Shown piece by piece: positions 48,001 through 57,217 of a stretch of DNA of 64,000 nt (positions within the stretch are counted from its first letter, which is position 1; every line of letters starts with the position of its first letter). The position numbers and the translations under genes were made by a program. The stretch spans positions 1-64,000 of the forward strand of contig NZ_JAODAB010000027.1 in the NCBI RefSeq assembly GCF_025336485.1, in the 5' to 3' direction. The notes below the pieces were generated by a model. The model was given only the letters and a program-made list of their open reading frames with translations. It was not told where the DNA came from and did no database searches. This DNA is from Pseudomonas citri. Its GTDB lineage: Bacteria > Pseudomonadota > Gammaproteobacteria > Pseudomonadales > Pseudomonadaceae.

Positions 48001-49530
48001 ATGACTACCCCGCCTAAACCTTTGGTCCTGATGATTCTCGACGGCTTCGGTCACAGTGACAGCCAAGAGTCCAACGCTGTGTACGCGGCCAACAAGCCGG
48101 TGCTGGACCGTCTGTGGGCCACGGTGCCGAACGGCCTGATCTCCGGCAGCGGCATGGACGTCGGCCTGCCTGACGGGCAGATGGGCAACTCCGAGGTCGG
48201 CCACATGAACCTCGGCGCAGGCCGCGTGGTGTATCAGGATTTCACCCGTGTGACCAAAGCGATCCGCGACGGCGAATTCTTCGAAAACCCGACCATCTGC
48301 GCCGCCGTGGATAAAGCCGTGGCCGCCGGCAAGGCCGTGCACTTCATGGGCCTGCTGTCCGATGGCGGGGTGCACAGCCACCAGGACCACCTGGTCGCCA
48401 TGGCCGAACTGGCCTTCAAGCGCGGCGCCGAGAAGATCTACCTGCACGCGTTCCTCGATGGCCGCGACACCCCGCCGAAAAGCGCCGCTTCGTCGATCGA
48501 ATTGCTGGACGCGACGTTCCAGGCACTCGGCAAGGGCCGCATCGCCAGCATCGTCGGCCGCTACTACGCCATGGACCGTGACAACCGTTGGGACCGCGTG
48601 TCCCAGGCCTACAACCTGATCGTCGAGGGCAGCGCCGAATTCAGCGCCGCCACCGCCCAGCAAGGCCTGCAAGCGGCCTACGAGCGCGGCGAAAGCGACG
48701 AATTCGTCAAGGCCACCACCATCGGCGAGCCGGTCAAGGTCGAAGACGGCGACGCCGTGGTGTTCATGAACTTCCGCGCCGACCGGGCTCGTGAACTGAC
48801 CCGCGTCTTCGTCGAAGCCGATTTCAAGGAATTCGAACGCGCCCGCCAGCCGAAACTGGCCGGCTTCGTGATGCTGACCCAGTACGCCGCCAGCATCCCC
48901 GCGCCATCGGCCTTCGCGGCCGGCAGCCTGGAAAACGTGCTGGGCGACTACCTGGCGAAGAACGGCAAGACGCAGTTGCGCATCGCCGAGACCGAGAAAT
49001 ACGCCCACGTGACGTTCTTTTTCTCGGGCGGTCGCGAAGAACCCTTCCCGGGCGAAGAGCGCATCCTGATCCCGTCGCCGAAAGTCGCCACCTACGACCT
49101 GCAACCGGAGATGAGCGCGCCGGAAGTGACCGACCGCATCGTCGACGCCATCGAAAACCTGCGCTACGACGTGATCGTGGTCAACTACGCCAACGGTGAC
49201 ATGGTCGGCCACAGCGGCGTGTTCGAGGCGGCGGTCAAGGCCGTGGAATGCCTGGACACCTGCGTCGGCCGCATCGTCGATGCACTGGAAAAGGTCGGCG
49301 GCGAAGCGCTGATCACAGCCGACCACGGCAACGTCGAGCAGATGTCCGACGAAACCACCGGCCAGGCCCACACGGCCCACACCACCGAGCCGGTGCCGTT
49401 CATCTACGTCGGCAAGCGTGACTTCAAGGTGCGCGAAGGCGGCGTGCTGGCCGACGTGGCGCCGACCATGCTGATGCTGCTGGGCATGGAGAAGCCGGTG
49501 GAAATGACCGGGACTTCGATTCTGGTCTGA
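48001..49530 (+). CDS. gpmI: 2,3-bisphosphoglycerate-independent phosphoglycerate mutase
   Basis: Mn-dependent glycolytic enzyme interconverting 3- and 2-phosphoglycerate. At 509 residues: LVLMILDGFG at the start, the phosphoserine motif GNSEVGH with Ser64, and the metal-binding NYANGDMVGHSG and TADHGNVEQM near the end. I chose ATG 48001; a GTG 9 nt upstream is possible. A 14-bp inverted repeat follows the stop. Confidence 0.98.
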   Translation: MTTPPKPLVLMILDGFGHSDSQESNAVYAANKPVLDRLWATVPNGLISGSGMDVGLPDGQMGNSEVGHMNLGAGRVVYQDFTRVTKAIRDGEFFENPTICAAVDKAVAAGKAVHFMGLLSDGGVHSHQDHLVAMAELAFKRGAEKIYLHAFLDGRDTPPKSAASSIELLDATFQALGKGRIASIVGRYYAMDRDNRWDRVSQAYNLIVEGSAEFSAATAQQGLQAAYERGESDEFVKATTIGEPVKVEDGDAVVFMNFRADRARELTRVFVEADFKEFERARQPKLAGFVMLTQYAASIPAPSAFAAGSLENVLGDYLAKNGKTQLRIAETEKYAHVTFFFSGGREEPFPGEERILIPSPKVATYDLQPEMSAPEVTDRIVDAIENLRYDVIVVNYANGDMVGHSGVFEAAVKAVECLDTCVGRIVDALEKVGGEALITADHGNVEQMSDETTGQAHTAHTTEPVPFIYVGKRDFKVREGGVLADVAPTMLMLLGMEKPVEMTGTSILV

Positions 49531-49550
49531 TTGGGTATCACTCACCCAGG

Positions 49551-49581
49551 CCCTGAGGGAGCACAGCGTGCTCCCTCAGGG
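49551..49581. terminator. Inverted repeat after gpmI
   Basis: CCCTGAGGGAGCAC (49551-49564) and GTGCTCCCTCAGGG (49568-49581) form a perfect 14-bp stem with a 3-nt loop. No T-tract follows; it may attenuate read-through into envC or protect the gpmI mRNA end. Confidence 0.65.
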
Positions 49582-49701
49582 TATCGCGGTGATTTAATGT
49601 CTGACGCTACTCCAGTTATCACACAGCCCCAAATGGGCGTTTTTTTTGCAGCGTGAGGCGGGCATACTAGGCCGTCCCTTTCCCTGGTGCCGCCCGCCTC
49701 T

Positions 49702-50994
49702 ATGCTTCGCGTCCTGATAGCCCTCGCACTGACCTGCCTGCTGCAACCAGCCTTTGCCGACGAGCGCGCGCAAACCCAACAGCAGTTGGAAGCCACGCGC
49801 CAGGACATTGCCGAACTGAAAAAACTGCTGGGCAAGTTGCAGGAAGAGAAATCCAGCGTGCAGAAAGACCTGCGCGGCACCGAGACCGAGATGGGCAAGC
49901 TGGAGAAACAGGTCGAGGCCCTGCAAAAAGAACTGAAGAAAAGCGAATCCGAGCTGCAGCGGCTCGATGGCGAGAAAAAAAAACTCCAGAGCGCGCGCAC
50001 TGAACAGCAAAAGCTGATCGCCATCCAGGCCCGGGCCGCCTACCAGAACGGGCGCCAGGAGTATCTCAAGCTGCTGCTCAACCAGCAGAACCCCGAGAAA
50101 TTCGCCCGCACCCTCACGTATTACGACTACCTGAGCCAGGCCCGCCTGGAACAGCTCAAGAACTTCAACGAAACCCTGCGCCAACTGGCCAATGTCGAAA
50201 AGGACATCGGACTGCAACAAGCCCAGTTACTGGTGCAAAAAAGCAGCCTCGACACCCAGCGCGAAGAGCTGGACAAGGTCCGCAAGGAACGCCAGGAGGC
50301 CCTGGCCAAGCTCAACGACGACGTGAAAGAACGCGACAGCAAGCTCAAGGCCCGCGAACAGGACCAGGCCGAACTGGCCAATGTGCTCAAAACCATCGAA
50401 GAAACCCTGGCCCGCCAGGCCCGTGAGGCAGAAGAAGCGCGCCAGAAAGCGCTGATCGCCCAGCAGGAAGCGGAAAAAAAGCGCTTGCTTGAAGCCCAGG
50501 CCGAGGCCGACTCCAGCGATGCGCCGCGCAAGCCGACAAAACCCAGCCCAGGCGCACTGGTTTCCAGCGATGGCGAAACCTTTGGCGGCGCTTTTGCGTC
50601 GGCACGGGGCAAACTTCCCTGGCCGGTCAATGGTCGATTATTGGCTCGCTTCGGTGAAACCCGCGGCGACGACACCCGCACCAAGTGGGACGGCGTGATG
50701 ATCAGCGCTTCCGCTGGCAGCCAGGTGCATGCCGTCCACGGCGGGCGCGTGGTGTTCGCCGACTGGTTGCGCGGCGCCGGCCTGCTGGTGATCCTGGATC
50801 ACGGCAACGGTTACCTGAGCCTCTACGGACACAACCAGACACTGCTCAAGGCCGCAGGCGATGTGGTCAAGGCCGGCGAGTCCATCTCCACGGTCGGCAA
50901 CAGTGGCGGGCAGGATACGCCAGCACTGTATTTCGCTATTCGTCAGCAGGGTCGCCCCAGCGACCCGGCCCAATGGTGTCGTGCGCAAGGATAA
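49702..50994 (+). CDS. envC: Murein hydrolase activator EnvC
   Basis: Periplasmic activator of amidases AmiA/AmiB at the division site. At 430 residues: signal peptide (MLRVLIALALTCLLQPAFA), long coiled coils (about 25-270, rich in Glu/Lys/Gln heptads), then a LytM/M23 domain (LPWPVNGRLLARFGE ... LDHGNGYLSLYGHN) lacking the full HxH zinc set, as in EnvC. The ATG at 49702 is chosen by the signal peptide. It lies 32 bp before ctpA, suggesting an operon. Confidence 0.95.
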   Translation: MLRVLIALALTCLLQPAFADERAQTQQQLEATRQDIAELKKLLGKLQEEKSSVQKDLRGTETEMGKLEKQVEALQKELKKSESELQRLDGEKKKLQSARTEQQKLIAIQARAAYQNGRQEYLKLLLNQQNPEKFARTLTYYDYLSQARLEQLKNFNETLRQLANVEKDIGLQQAQLLVQKSSLDTQREELDKVRKERQEALAKLNDDVKERDSKLKAREQDQAELANVLKTIEETLARQAREAEEARQKALIAQQEAEKKRLLEAQAEADSSDAPRKPTKPSPGALVSSDGETFGGAFASARGKLPWPVNGRLLARFGETRGDDTRTKWDGVMISASAGSQVHAVHGGRVVFADWLRGAGLLVILDHGNGYLSLYGHNQTLLKAAGDVVKAGESISTVGNSGGQDTPALYFAIRQQGRPSDPAQWCRAQG

Positions 50995-51026
50995 GCGCGC
51001 CCATCCTATTAAGGAGTTCGTTCGAC

Positions 51027-52343
51027 ATGCTGCACTTGTCCCGCTTCACCTCGTTGGCACTGGCGATCGCCCTTGTGATCGGCGCGCCCCTGGCTTTCGC
51101 CGCTGAACCGGCCCCGTCGGCACCCGCCGCCACCGCCGCGACCACCAAAGCCCCGCTGCCGCTGGACGAACTGCGCACCTTTGCCGAAGTCATGGACCGG
51201 ATCAAGGCCGCCTACGTCGAACCGGTGGATGACAAGACACTGCTGGAGAACGCCATCAAGGGCATGCTCAGCAATCTCGATCCGCACTCGGCCTACCTCG
51301 GACCGGACGACTTTGCCGAGCTGCAGGAAAGCACCAGCGGAGAATTCGGCGGCCTGGGCATCGAAGTCGGCAGCGAGGACGGCTTCATCAAGGTGGTCTC
51401 GCCCATCGACGACACCCCCGCCTCCAAGGCCGGCATCCAGGCCGGTGACTTCATCGTCAAGATCAATGGCCAGCCAACCCGCGGCCAAAGCATGACCGAA
51501 GCCGTGGACAAGATGCGCGGCAAGATCGGCCAGAAGATCACCCTGACCCTGGTGCGCGATGGCGGCACGCCGTTCGACGTGACCCTCACCCGTGCGGTCA
51601 TCCAGGTCAAGAGCGTGAAGAGCCAGTTGCTGGAATCGGGCTATGGTTACATCCGCATCACCCAGTTCCAGGTCAAGACCGGCGAAGAAGTCGCCAAGGC
51701 CCTGGCCAAGCTGCGCAAGGACAACGGCAAGAAGCTCAACGGCCTGGTGCTGGACCTGCGCAACAACCCCGGCGGCGTGTTGCAGGCGGCAGTGGAAGTG
51801 GTCGACCACTTCATCACCAAGGGCCTGATCGTCTACACCAAGGGGCGTATCGCCAACTCCGAGCTGCGCTTCTCGGCCACCGGCAACGACCTGAGCGAAG
51901 CCGTACCCCTGGTGGTGCTGATCAACGGCGGCAGCGCCTCGGCGTCGGAAATCGTCGCCGGCGCCCTGCAAGACCAGAAGCGTGGTGTCGTCATGGGCAC
52001 CACCAGTTTCGGCAAGGGCTCGGTGCAGACGGTCTTGCCACTGAACAACGACCGCGCCCTGAAGATCACCACCGCGCTGTACTTCACGCCCAACGGCCGT
52101 TCCATCCAGGCCCAGGGCATCGTCCCGGACATCGAAGTGCGCAAGGCCAAGATCACCAACGAGCAGGACGGCGAATACTTCAAGGAAGCCGACCTGCAAG
52201 GTCACCTGGGCAACGGCAACGGTGGCGCCGACAAGCCGAGCGGCGCGGGCGCCAAGGCCAAGCCGATGCCACAGGATGACGATTATCAGTTGGCCCAGGC
52301 CCTGAGCCTGCTCAAAGGACTGAACATCACTTCCGGCCGCTGA
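51027..52343 (+). CDS. ctpA: C-terminal processing serine protease
   Basis: S41-family periplasmic protease. At 438 residues: signal peptide (MLHLSRFTSLALAIALVIG), PDZ domain (about 80-165, GLGIEVGSEDG), and the Ser-Lys dyad Ser305 (GGSASASE) and Lys330 (SFGKGS), 25 residues apart as in the family. AAGGAG precedes the ATG. In Pseudomonas, CtpA degrades peptidoglycan endopeptidases; beside envC this suggests a cell-wall remodelling unit. It is followed after 1 bp by the YibQ-type gene. Confidence 0.97.
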   Translation: MLHLSRFTSLALAIALVIGAPLAFAAEPAPSAPAATAATTKAPLPLDELRTFAEVMDRIKAAYVEPVDDKTLLENAIKGMLSNLDPHSAYLGPDDFAELQESTSGEFGGLGIEVGSEDGFIKVVSPIDDTPASKAGIQAGDFIVKINGQPTRGQSMTEAVDKMRGKIGQKITLTLVRDGGTPFDVTLTRAVIQVKSVKSQLLESGYGYIRITQFQVKTGEEVAKALAKLRKDNGKKLNGLVLDLRNNPGGVLQAAVEVVDHFITKGLIVYTKGRIANSELRFSATGNDLSEAVPLVVLINGGSASASEIVAGALQDQKRGVVMGTTSFGKGSVQTVLPLNNDRALKITTALYFTPNGRSIQAQGIVPDIEVRKAKITNEQDGEYFKEADLQGHLGNGNGGADKPSGAGAKAKPMPQDDDYQLAQALSLLKGLNITSGR

Positions 52344-52344
52344 G

Positions 52345-53127
52345 ATGCACCTGCGTTTCATCCTCGGCCTGTTGTGCTGCCTGGCCGGCGTTGCGTTTGC
52401 GGCGCCGGCCACGCCATCCGCTTCGACACACAAGGCTTACCTGAGCCTGATCATCGACGACCTGGGGCAAAACCTGCCCCGGGATCGCCGGGTGCTCGCC
52501 CTCCCCGGCCCGGTCGCCACCGCGATCATGCCCGACACGCCCCATGCCGCCGAGTTCGCCCGCGAAGCCCATCGCGCCGGCAAGCTCGTCATGCTGCACA
52601 TGCCCATGGACCCCGCTACCGGGCCGTTCGCCTGGCATCCGGAGCTGCCCATAGAAGAACTGGGCAAACGCCTGGACGCTGCGTTTTCCGCCGTCCCCTA
52701 CACCAGCGGGATCAACAACCACATGGGCAGCCGCATGACCGCCCAGCCCCAGGCCATGGCGTGGCTGATGGCGAATTTGCAGCAGCGCCACAAGTTTTTC
52801 GTCGACAGCCGCACCAGCGCCCAGACCGTCGCCGCCGCCGAGGCGCAGAAGATCGGCCTCGCCAGTGTGTCGCGGGACGTGTTTCTCGATGACGAACGTA
52901 CCGAAACCGCCATTGCCCACCAACTCCAGACCGCCATCGACCTGGCCCGCCGGCAAGGTTCGGCGGTAGTGATCGGTCATCCCTATCCACAGACCCTGGC
53001 GGTACTCGAACGCGAACTGCCCCGGCTCAAGGCCCAGGGCATCGAATGGATCGACATCAAGTCGATGATCAGCCTGCGCAGCAACCGGGCGATGGTTGGG
53101 CATGGGAAGGATGGGGTTTACCGGTAG
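52345..53127 (+). CDS. Divergent polysaccharide deacetylase family protein (YibQ-like)
   Basis: 260-residue exported protein of the divergent polysaccharide deacetylase family (DUF610): signal peptide (MHLRFILGLLCCLAGVAFA), then LIIDDLGQNLPRDRR, the LHMPMDP motif, NNHMGSRMT and FVDSRTS, placed like deacetylase metal-site motifs. Enzyme activity is not established. It begins 1 nt after the ctpA stop, as third gene of an envC-ctpA operon. Confidence 0.93.
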   Translation: MHLRFILGLLCCLAGVAFAAPATPSASTHKAYLSLIIDDLGQNLPRDRRVLALPGPVATAIMPDTPHAAEFAREAHRAGKLVMLHMPMDPATGPFAWHPELPIEELGKRLDAAFSAVPYTSGINNHMGSRMTAQPQAMAWLMANLQQRHKFFVDSRTSAQTVAAAEAQKIGLASVSRDVFLDDERTETAIAHQLQTAIDLARRQGSAVVIGHPYPQTLAVLERELPRLKAQGIEWIDIKSMISLRSNRAMVGHGKDGVYR

Positions 53128-53142
53128 CGGTGACTGCCGCGC

Positions 53143-53889
53143 TCAGAGATACCGCGCCGTGATCGCGTCCACCGCACCTTCCTTGCGCAGTTCATCCAGC
53201 GCTGCTTGAAGCCGGGCAACCACGTCGTCCGGCACTTCCTTGTTCAACGCCAGGTACAACTCGGCACTGTTGAATCGCAACACGGTCTTGAGATCGCCCA
53301 CCCCTTCCCGACGCGCCAGGTAGCGCCCGGCAGGATCCCCGGTAGCCCACAGGTCGATCTGGCCGTTGAGCAGTTTTCTGGCGTTGTCCTGGTCACGCAA
53401 TACGACAATCGGGTTCAGCCCTTGCCTGGCCAATGTCTCGGCAATCGCGTCGCCTTTGTAGGCGCCAATCTTGTATTGGCGTGCCTGTTCCAGCGAGTCG
53501 AGGGTAATCGTGCTGTCGGCCTTGGCGAGCATGATCCAATCGTCCGGACCAATGGGGCCGACCCATTTGAAAAGCTTTTCGCGCTCCGGCAGCCGCGCCA
53601 TGACGAACACACCGTAGCCAGGGTTTTCCAGGGCGAGCTTGTAGATGCGCTCCCACGGAAATCGCAGTGTCAGGCTATAGGGGACGCCAGCACGCTTGAA
53701 GATCTCGCGGACGATGTCCACGGCAATGCCATGGATGTTCTCGTCCTGGGCGAAGTTCTTGCCGTTCCTGGCCATGTTGTACGGCGGGAAGTTTTCCGTC
53801 AGCAACACCAACGGCGAATCGGCGGCGCGCACGTTGCCGGCAAGCAGCAATGCAGCGCCGGCAAAGGCAAGAACAAGGCGTTTGAGCAT
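53143..53889 (-). CDS. Periplasmic solute-binding protein, type 2 fold
   Basis: 248-residue binding protein of the amino-acid/PBP-like II type (SBP_bac_3): signal peptide (MLKRLVLAFAGAALLLAGNVRA), then LTENFPPYNMARNG, IVREIFKRAGVPYSLTLRFPWERIY and YKIGAYKGDAIAETL. No permease or ATPase gene adjoins it. It may be an orphan binding protein or a sensor-type protein; ligand unknown. It converges with the YibQ-type gene, 15 bp apart. Confidence 0.9.
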   Translation of the reverse strand: MLKRLVLAFAGAALLLAGNVRAADSPLVLLTENFPPYNMARNGKNFAQDENIHGIAVDIVREIFKRAGVPYSLTLRFPWERIYKLALENPGYGVFVMARLPEREKLFKWVGPIGPDDWIMLAKADSTITLDSLEQARQYKIGAYKGDAIAETLARQGLNPIVVLRDQDNARKLLNGQIDLWATGDPAGRYLARREGVGDLKTVLRFNSAELYLALNKEVPDDVVARLQAALDELRKEGAVDAITARYL

Positions 53890-53952
53890 GTCGGGCTACC
53901 GCAATCCATGGTGCGCCCAAGAGTGCCTTGGGCCCGCCATGGTGTCCAGCAG

Positions 53953-54723
53953 TCAGCGAACGCAGATACCGCGATGAGCCATGTAGGCCTTGGCTTCCGG
54001 CACGGTGTATTCGCCGAAATGGAAGATGCTCGCCGCCAGCACCGCGCTGGCGTGGCCTTCGAGGATGCCATCGGCCAGGTGTTGCAGGTTGCCGACGCCA
54101 CCGGAGGCAATGACCGGAATGCCCAGGGCATCGCTGATGGCGCGGGTCACACCAAGGTCGAAGCCGTTCTTCATGCCGTCCTGGTCCATGCTGGTGAGCA
54201 GGATTTCACCGGCGCCCAGACCTTCCATTTTCTTCGCCCATTCGACGGCATCCAGGCCCGTGGGCTTGCGACCGCCGTGGGTGAAGATTTCCCAGCGCGG
54301 GGTTTCGCCCGGACCGGAGACTTTCTTGGCATCGATGGCCACGACGATGCACTGCGAACCGAAGTGCTGGGCCGCCTCGCCGACGAACTCCGGATTGAAT
54401 ACCGCCGCGGTGTTGATCGACACCTTGTCGGCACCGGCATTGAGCAGGTTGCGGATGTCCTGCACCGTGCGCACGCCGCCACCCACGGTCAGCGGGATGA
54501 ACACCTGGCTGGCCATGCGCTCGACGGTGTGCAACGTGGTATCGCGGCCGTCGACGCTGGCGGTGATGTCGAGAAAAGTAATCTCGTCGGCACCCTGCTC
54601 GTCATAGCGACGGGCGATTTCCACCGGGTCGCCGGCATCACGGATATTCTCGAACTTGACACCCTTGACCACCCGGCCGTTGTCCACGTCCAGGCAAGGG
54701 ATGATGCGTTTGGCCAGCGCCAT
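53953..54723 (-). CDS. hisF: Imidazole glycerol phosphate synthase, cyclase subunit
   Basis: TIM-barrel subunit that, with HisH, makes imidazole glycerol phosphate and AICAR. At 256 residues: MALAKRIIPCLDVDNGRVVKGV with catalytic Asp11, and Asp130 in TSMDQDG-type and VIASGGVGNLQHL phosphate-binding motifs. It follows hisA by 9 bp and is the last gene of hisBH-DUF2164-AF. Confidence 0.97.
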   Translation of the reverse strand: MALAKRIIPCLDVDNGRVVKGVKFENIRDAGDPVEIARRYDEQGADEITFLDITASVDGRDTTLHTVERMASQVFIPLTVGGGVRTVQDIRNLLNAGADKVSINTAAVFNPEFVGEAAQHFGSQCIVVAIDAKKVSGPGETPRWEIFTHGGRKPTGLDAVEWAKKMEGLGAGEILLTSMDQDGMKNGFDLGVTRAISDALGIPVIASGGVGNLQHLADGILEGHASAVLAASIFHFGEYTVPEAKAYMAHRGICVR

Positions 54724-54732
54724 GGTGAGTCC

Positions 54733-55470
54733 TCAGCCTTTGTAGGTATCGCAGAAGGCCTGGGCCTCGGCGACGTCCAGGGTGCCTTCGTAGATCGCGC
54801 GACCGGTGATCGCACCGATGATGCCCGGTGCCTTGGCATCGAGCAGCGTCTTGATATCGCCCAGGTTGTGGATACCGCCGGAGGCGATCACCGGGATCTT
54901 CGTGGCGGCGGCCAGGGCGGCGGTGAACGGCACGTTGCAGCCCTGCATCATGCCGTCCTTGGCGATGTCGGTGTAGACAATGGCGGACACGCCGTCGGCT
55001 TCGAAACGCTTGGCCAGGTCGATCACCTGCACGCTGCTGACTTCGGCCCAGCCGTCGGTGGCGACGAAACCGTCCTTCGCATCCAGGCCCACGATGACCT
55101 TGCCCGGGAAGGCGCGGCAGGCTTGCGCGACGAACTCGGGTTCCTTCACGGCCTTGGTGCCGATGATCACGTAGCTCACGCCGGCCTTGACGTAGTGCTC
55201 GATGGTTTCCAGCGAGCGGATGCCGCCGCCGATCTGGATCGGCAGGTTCGGGTAGCGCTTGGCGATGGCGGTGACCACTTCACCGTTGACCGGCTGGCCT
55301 TCGAAGGCGCCGTTGAGGTCGACCAGATGCAGGCGACGGCAGCCGCCTTCCACCCACTTGGCGGCCATGCTCACCGGATCATCGGAAAATACCGTGGAGT
55401 CTTCCATCCGGCCCTGACGCAGACGCACGCAAGCGCCGTCCTTGAGATCGATAGCGGGGATAATCAGCAT
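54733..55470 (-). CDS. hisA: Phosphoribosylformimino-AICAR-phosphate isomerase
   Basis: TIM-barrel isomerase of histidine synthesis, a paralogue of HisF. At 245 residues from the ATG at 55470 (MLIIPAIDLKDGACVRL); 5 extra codons upstream are ignored. The phosphate-binding motifs IQIGGGIRS and VIASGGIHNLGDI are clear. It lies 42 bp after the DUF2164 gene and 9 bp before hisF. Confidence 0.97.
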   Translation of the reverse strand: MLIIPAIDLKDGACVRLRQGRMEDSTVFSDDPVSMAAKWVEGGCRRLHLVDLNGAFEGQPVNGEVVTAIAKRYPNLPIQIGGGIRSLETIEHYVKAGVSYVIIGTKAVKEPEFVAQACRAFPGKVIVGLDAKDGFVATDGWAEVSSVQVIDLAKRFEADGVSAIVYTDIAKDGMMQGCNVPFTAALAAATKIPVIASGGIHNLGDIKTLLDAKAPGIIGAITGRAIYEGTLDVAEAQAFCDTYKG

Positions 55471-55512
55471 CTGGCAAACCTTCAAATACGAATGTTCAGC
55501 TTGGCTCGGGAA

Positions 55513-55767
55513 TCAGTTTTTCTCGAGCGCCCACAAGTCGCTTTCAATGCTTTCGAACCTTTCTTTAAGGTGCGCCTGCACATCGAAAATCGCCCTGTTG
55601 TAATAGTGCGGAGCAATTTCGCGGGTGAACAGCTCAAGAATTTCCGCCGCTTCGAACGAACCCAGGTCCAGCTCGAAACGCTCCTCCATGAACCGCTGGA
55701 TCTTGCGGTTCGCCTCACTCTCCTGTTCGGGGGTGAGGGTGAGGATCGGCGGCTTCTTGCGTGCCAT
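55513..55767 (-). CDS. DUF2164 family protein within the his operon
   Basis: 84-residue basic-to-acidic helical protein of the DUF2164 family (MARKKPPILTLTPEQESEANRKI ... FELDLGSFEAAEILELF). Its ATG shares one base with the hisH stop (TAATG), so it is translationally coupled to hisH. It has no known role in histidine synthesis. The start is set by the coupling and family similarity; the frame extends upstream to 55989 within hisH. Confidence 0.9.
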   Translation of the reverse strand: MARKKPPILTLTPEQESEANRKIQRFMEERFELDLGSFEAAEILELFTREIAPHYYNRAIFDVQAHLKERFESIESDLWALEKN

Positions 55768-56405
55768 TACCAGCGACCGTCCCACGCCGCGAAGTTCTGC
55801 AACAGTTGCAGGCCATGGGTATGGCTCTTCTCCGGGTGGAACTGCACGGCGAACCGTGAACCGTCGGCCAGGGCCGCGGCGAAATCGACGCCATAGTGAC
55901 CGCTGCCCACCACCTGCCGGGCGTTGCCGGCGGCGATGTAGTAACTGTGCACGAAATAGAAACGCGCCAGGTCCGGGATGTTGTGCCACAGCGGGTGGTC
56001 CACCGCCTGTTTCACTTCATTCCAGCCCATGTGCGGGACTTTCAAGTGTTCGCCGTCTTCATGCAGGCCCTTGCCAAAGAACTTCACCTGCCCCGGGAAT
56101 AGCGAGATGCAATCGACACCGTCGTTCTCCTCGCTGTGCTCAAGCAAGGCTTGCATGCCCACGCAGATGCCGAGGAACGGACGATCCTGGCTGACTTCGT
56201 GCACCAGCTTGTCGAAGCCCAGGCGACGAATCTCGGCCATGCAATCGCGAATCGCACCGACGCCGGGAAATACCACCCGGTCGGCTTCGCGAATCACGTC
56301 GGCATCGCTGGTGATCAGCACCTTGCCAGCACCTACGTGCTCGAGGGCCTTGGCCACCGAGTGCAGGTTGCCCATGCCGTAGTCGATAACCGCGACTGTC
56401 TGCAT
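55767..56405 (-). CDS. hisH: Imidazole glycerol phosphate synthase, amidotransferase subunit
   Basis: Class-I glutamine amidotransferase supplying ammonia to HisF. At 212 residues: VIDYGMGNLHSV start, nucleophile elbow LGICVGMQALL with the Cys, and the C-terminal QFHPEKSH giving His and Glu of the triad. It overlaps hisB by one base (TAATG) and the DUF2164 gene by one base. Confidence 0.98.
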   Translation of the reverse strand: MQTVAVIDYGMGNLHSVAKALEHVGAGKVLITSDADVIREADRVVFPGVGAIRDCMAEIRRLGFDKLVHEVSQDRPFLGICVGMQALLEHSEENDGVDCISLFPGQVKFFGKGLHEDGEHLKVPHMGWNEVKQAVDHPLWHNIPDLARFYFVHSYYIAAGNARQVVGSGHYGVDFAAALADGSRFAVQFHPEKSHTHGLQLLQNFAAWDGRW

Positions 56406-56998
56406 TACAGCACGCCCTTGGTAGAGGGCATCTGCCCGGCCATGCGGTCATCGAGCTCCACGGCCATGCGCAGTGCGCGGCCGAAAGCCTTGAACACGGT
56501 TTCGATCTGGTGGTGGGTGTTGTGCCCGCGCAGGTTGTCGATGTGCAGGGTCACGTTGGCGTGGTTGACGAAGCCCTGGAAGAACTCCTGGAACAGGTCG
56601 ACGTCAAAACCGCCGACGGTGGCGCGGGTGTACGGCACGTGCATCTGCAAGCCCGGACGACCGGAAAAGTCGATGACCACCCGCGACAGCGCTTCATCGA
56701 GCGGCACGTAGGCGTGGCCGTAGCGACGGATGCCTTTCTTGTCGCCGATGGCTTGGGTGAATGCCTGCCCCAGGGTGATCCCGACGTCTTCCACCGTGTG
56801 GTGATCGTCGATGTGCAGGTCACCCTTGCTGACGATATCCAGGTCGATCAGCCCGTGACGGGCGATCTGGTCCAGCATGTGCTCAAGAAAAGGCACGCCG
56901 ATATCAAACCGGGCCTTTCCGGTGCCATCCAGGTTGATCGAGGCTTTGATCTGGGTTTCCAGAGTGTCGCGCTCGACAGACGCCTTACGTTCGGCCAT
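56405..56998 (-). CDS. hisB: Imidazoleglycerol-phosphate dehydratase
   Basis: Mn-dependent dehydratase of histidine synthesis, monofunctional (no phosphatase domain). At 197 residues: MAERKASVERDTLETQI, the metal-site motifs DIHIDDHHTVEDVG-type (HIDDHHTVED) and, later, RGHNTHHQIE. ATG 56998 has GGAG 6 nt upstream; GTG 57001 is the alternative. It is first gene of this his block. Confidence 0.97.
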   Translation of the reverse strand: MAERKASVERDTLETQIKASINLDGTGKARFDIGVPFLEHMLDQIARHGLIDLDIVSKGDLHIDDHHTVEDVGITLGQAFTQAIGDKKGIRRYGHAYVPLDEALSRVVIDFSGRPGLQMHVPYTRATVGGFDVDLFQEFFQGFVNHANVTLHIDNLRGHNTHHQIETVFKAFGRALRMAVELDDRMAGQMPSTKGVL

Positions 56999-57151
56999 CA
57001 CCAGCTCCGCAAAATCATTGGGCGAAAAAGGCAGCCATTATAGGGGCGCGAGCGGCAAACAGAAACACGCCAGGCAATATCCCTGACGGGTTGTTGCCTG
57101 CCTTGTCGGGGTTAGACATGTCCATACAGGTCTTTGCCATCACCCAAAAAC

Positions 57152-57181
57152 AAATGTGGGAGCGAGCCCGCTCCCACATTT
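57152..57181. terminator. Terminator-like GTGGGAGCG hairpin
   Basis: AAATGTGGGAGCG (57152-57164) and CGCTCCCACATTT (57169-57181) form a perfect 13-bp stem with a 4-nt loop. It is placed after the MFS gene stop (57218) on the minus strand; it separates this gene from the his operon. REP-family sequence. Confidence 0.8.
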
Positions 57182-57217
57182 AGAGTTGCCCTTACCTTGG
57201 AGACTCGGGCAACGGTC

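Noticed and set aside
47977..49545. 522-codon frame opposite gpmI
   Set aside because: Shadow of a glycolytic enzyme; His/Val/Gly-rich translation without domains.
53206..55896. 896-codon open frame opposite the binding protein, hisF and hisA
   Set aside because: Spans three recognised genes on the other strand; no motif or ribosome site.
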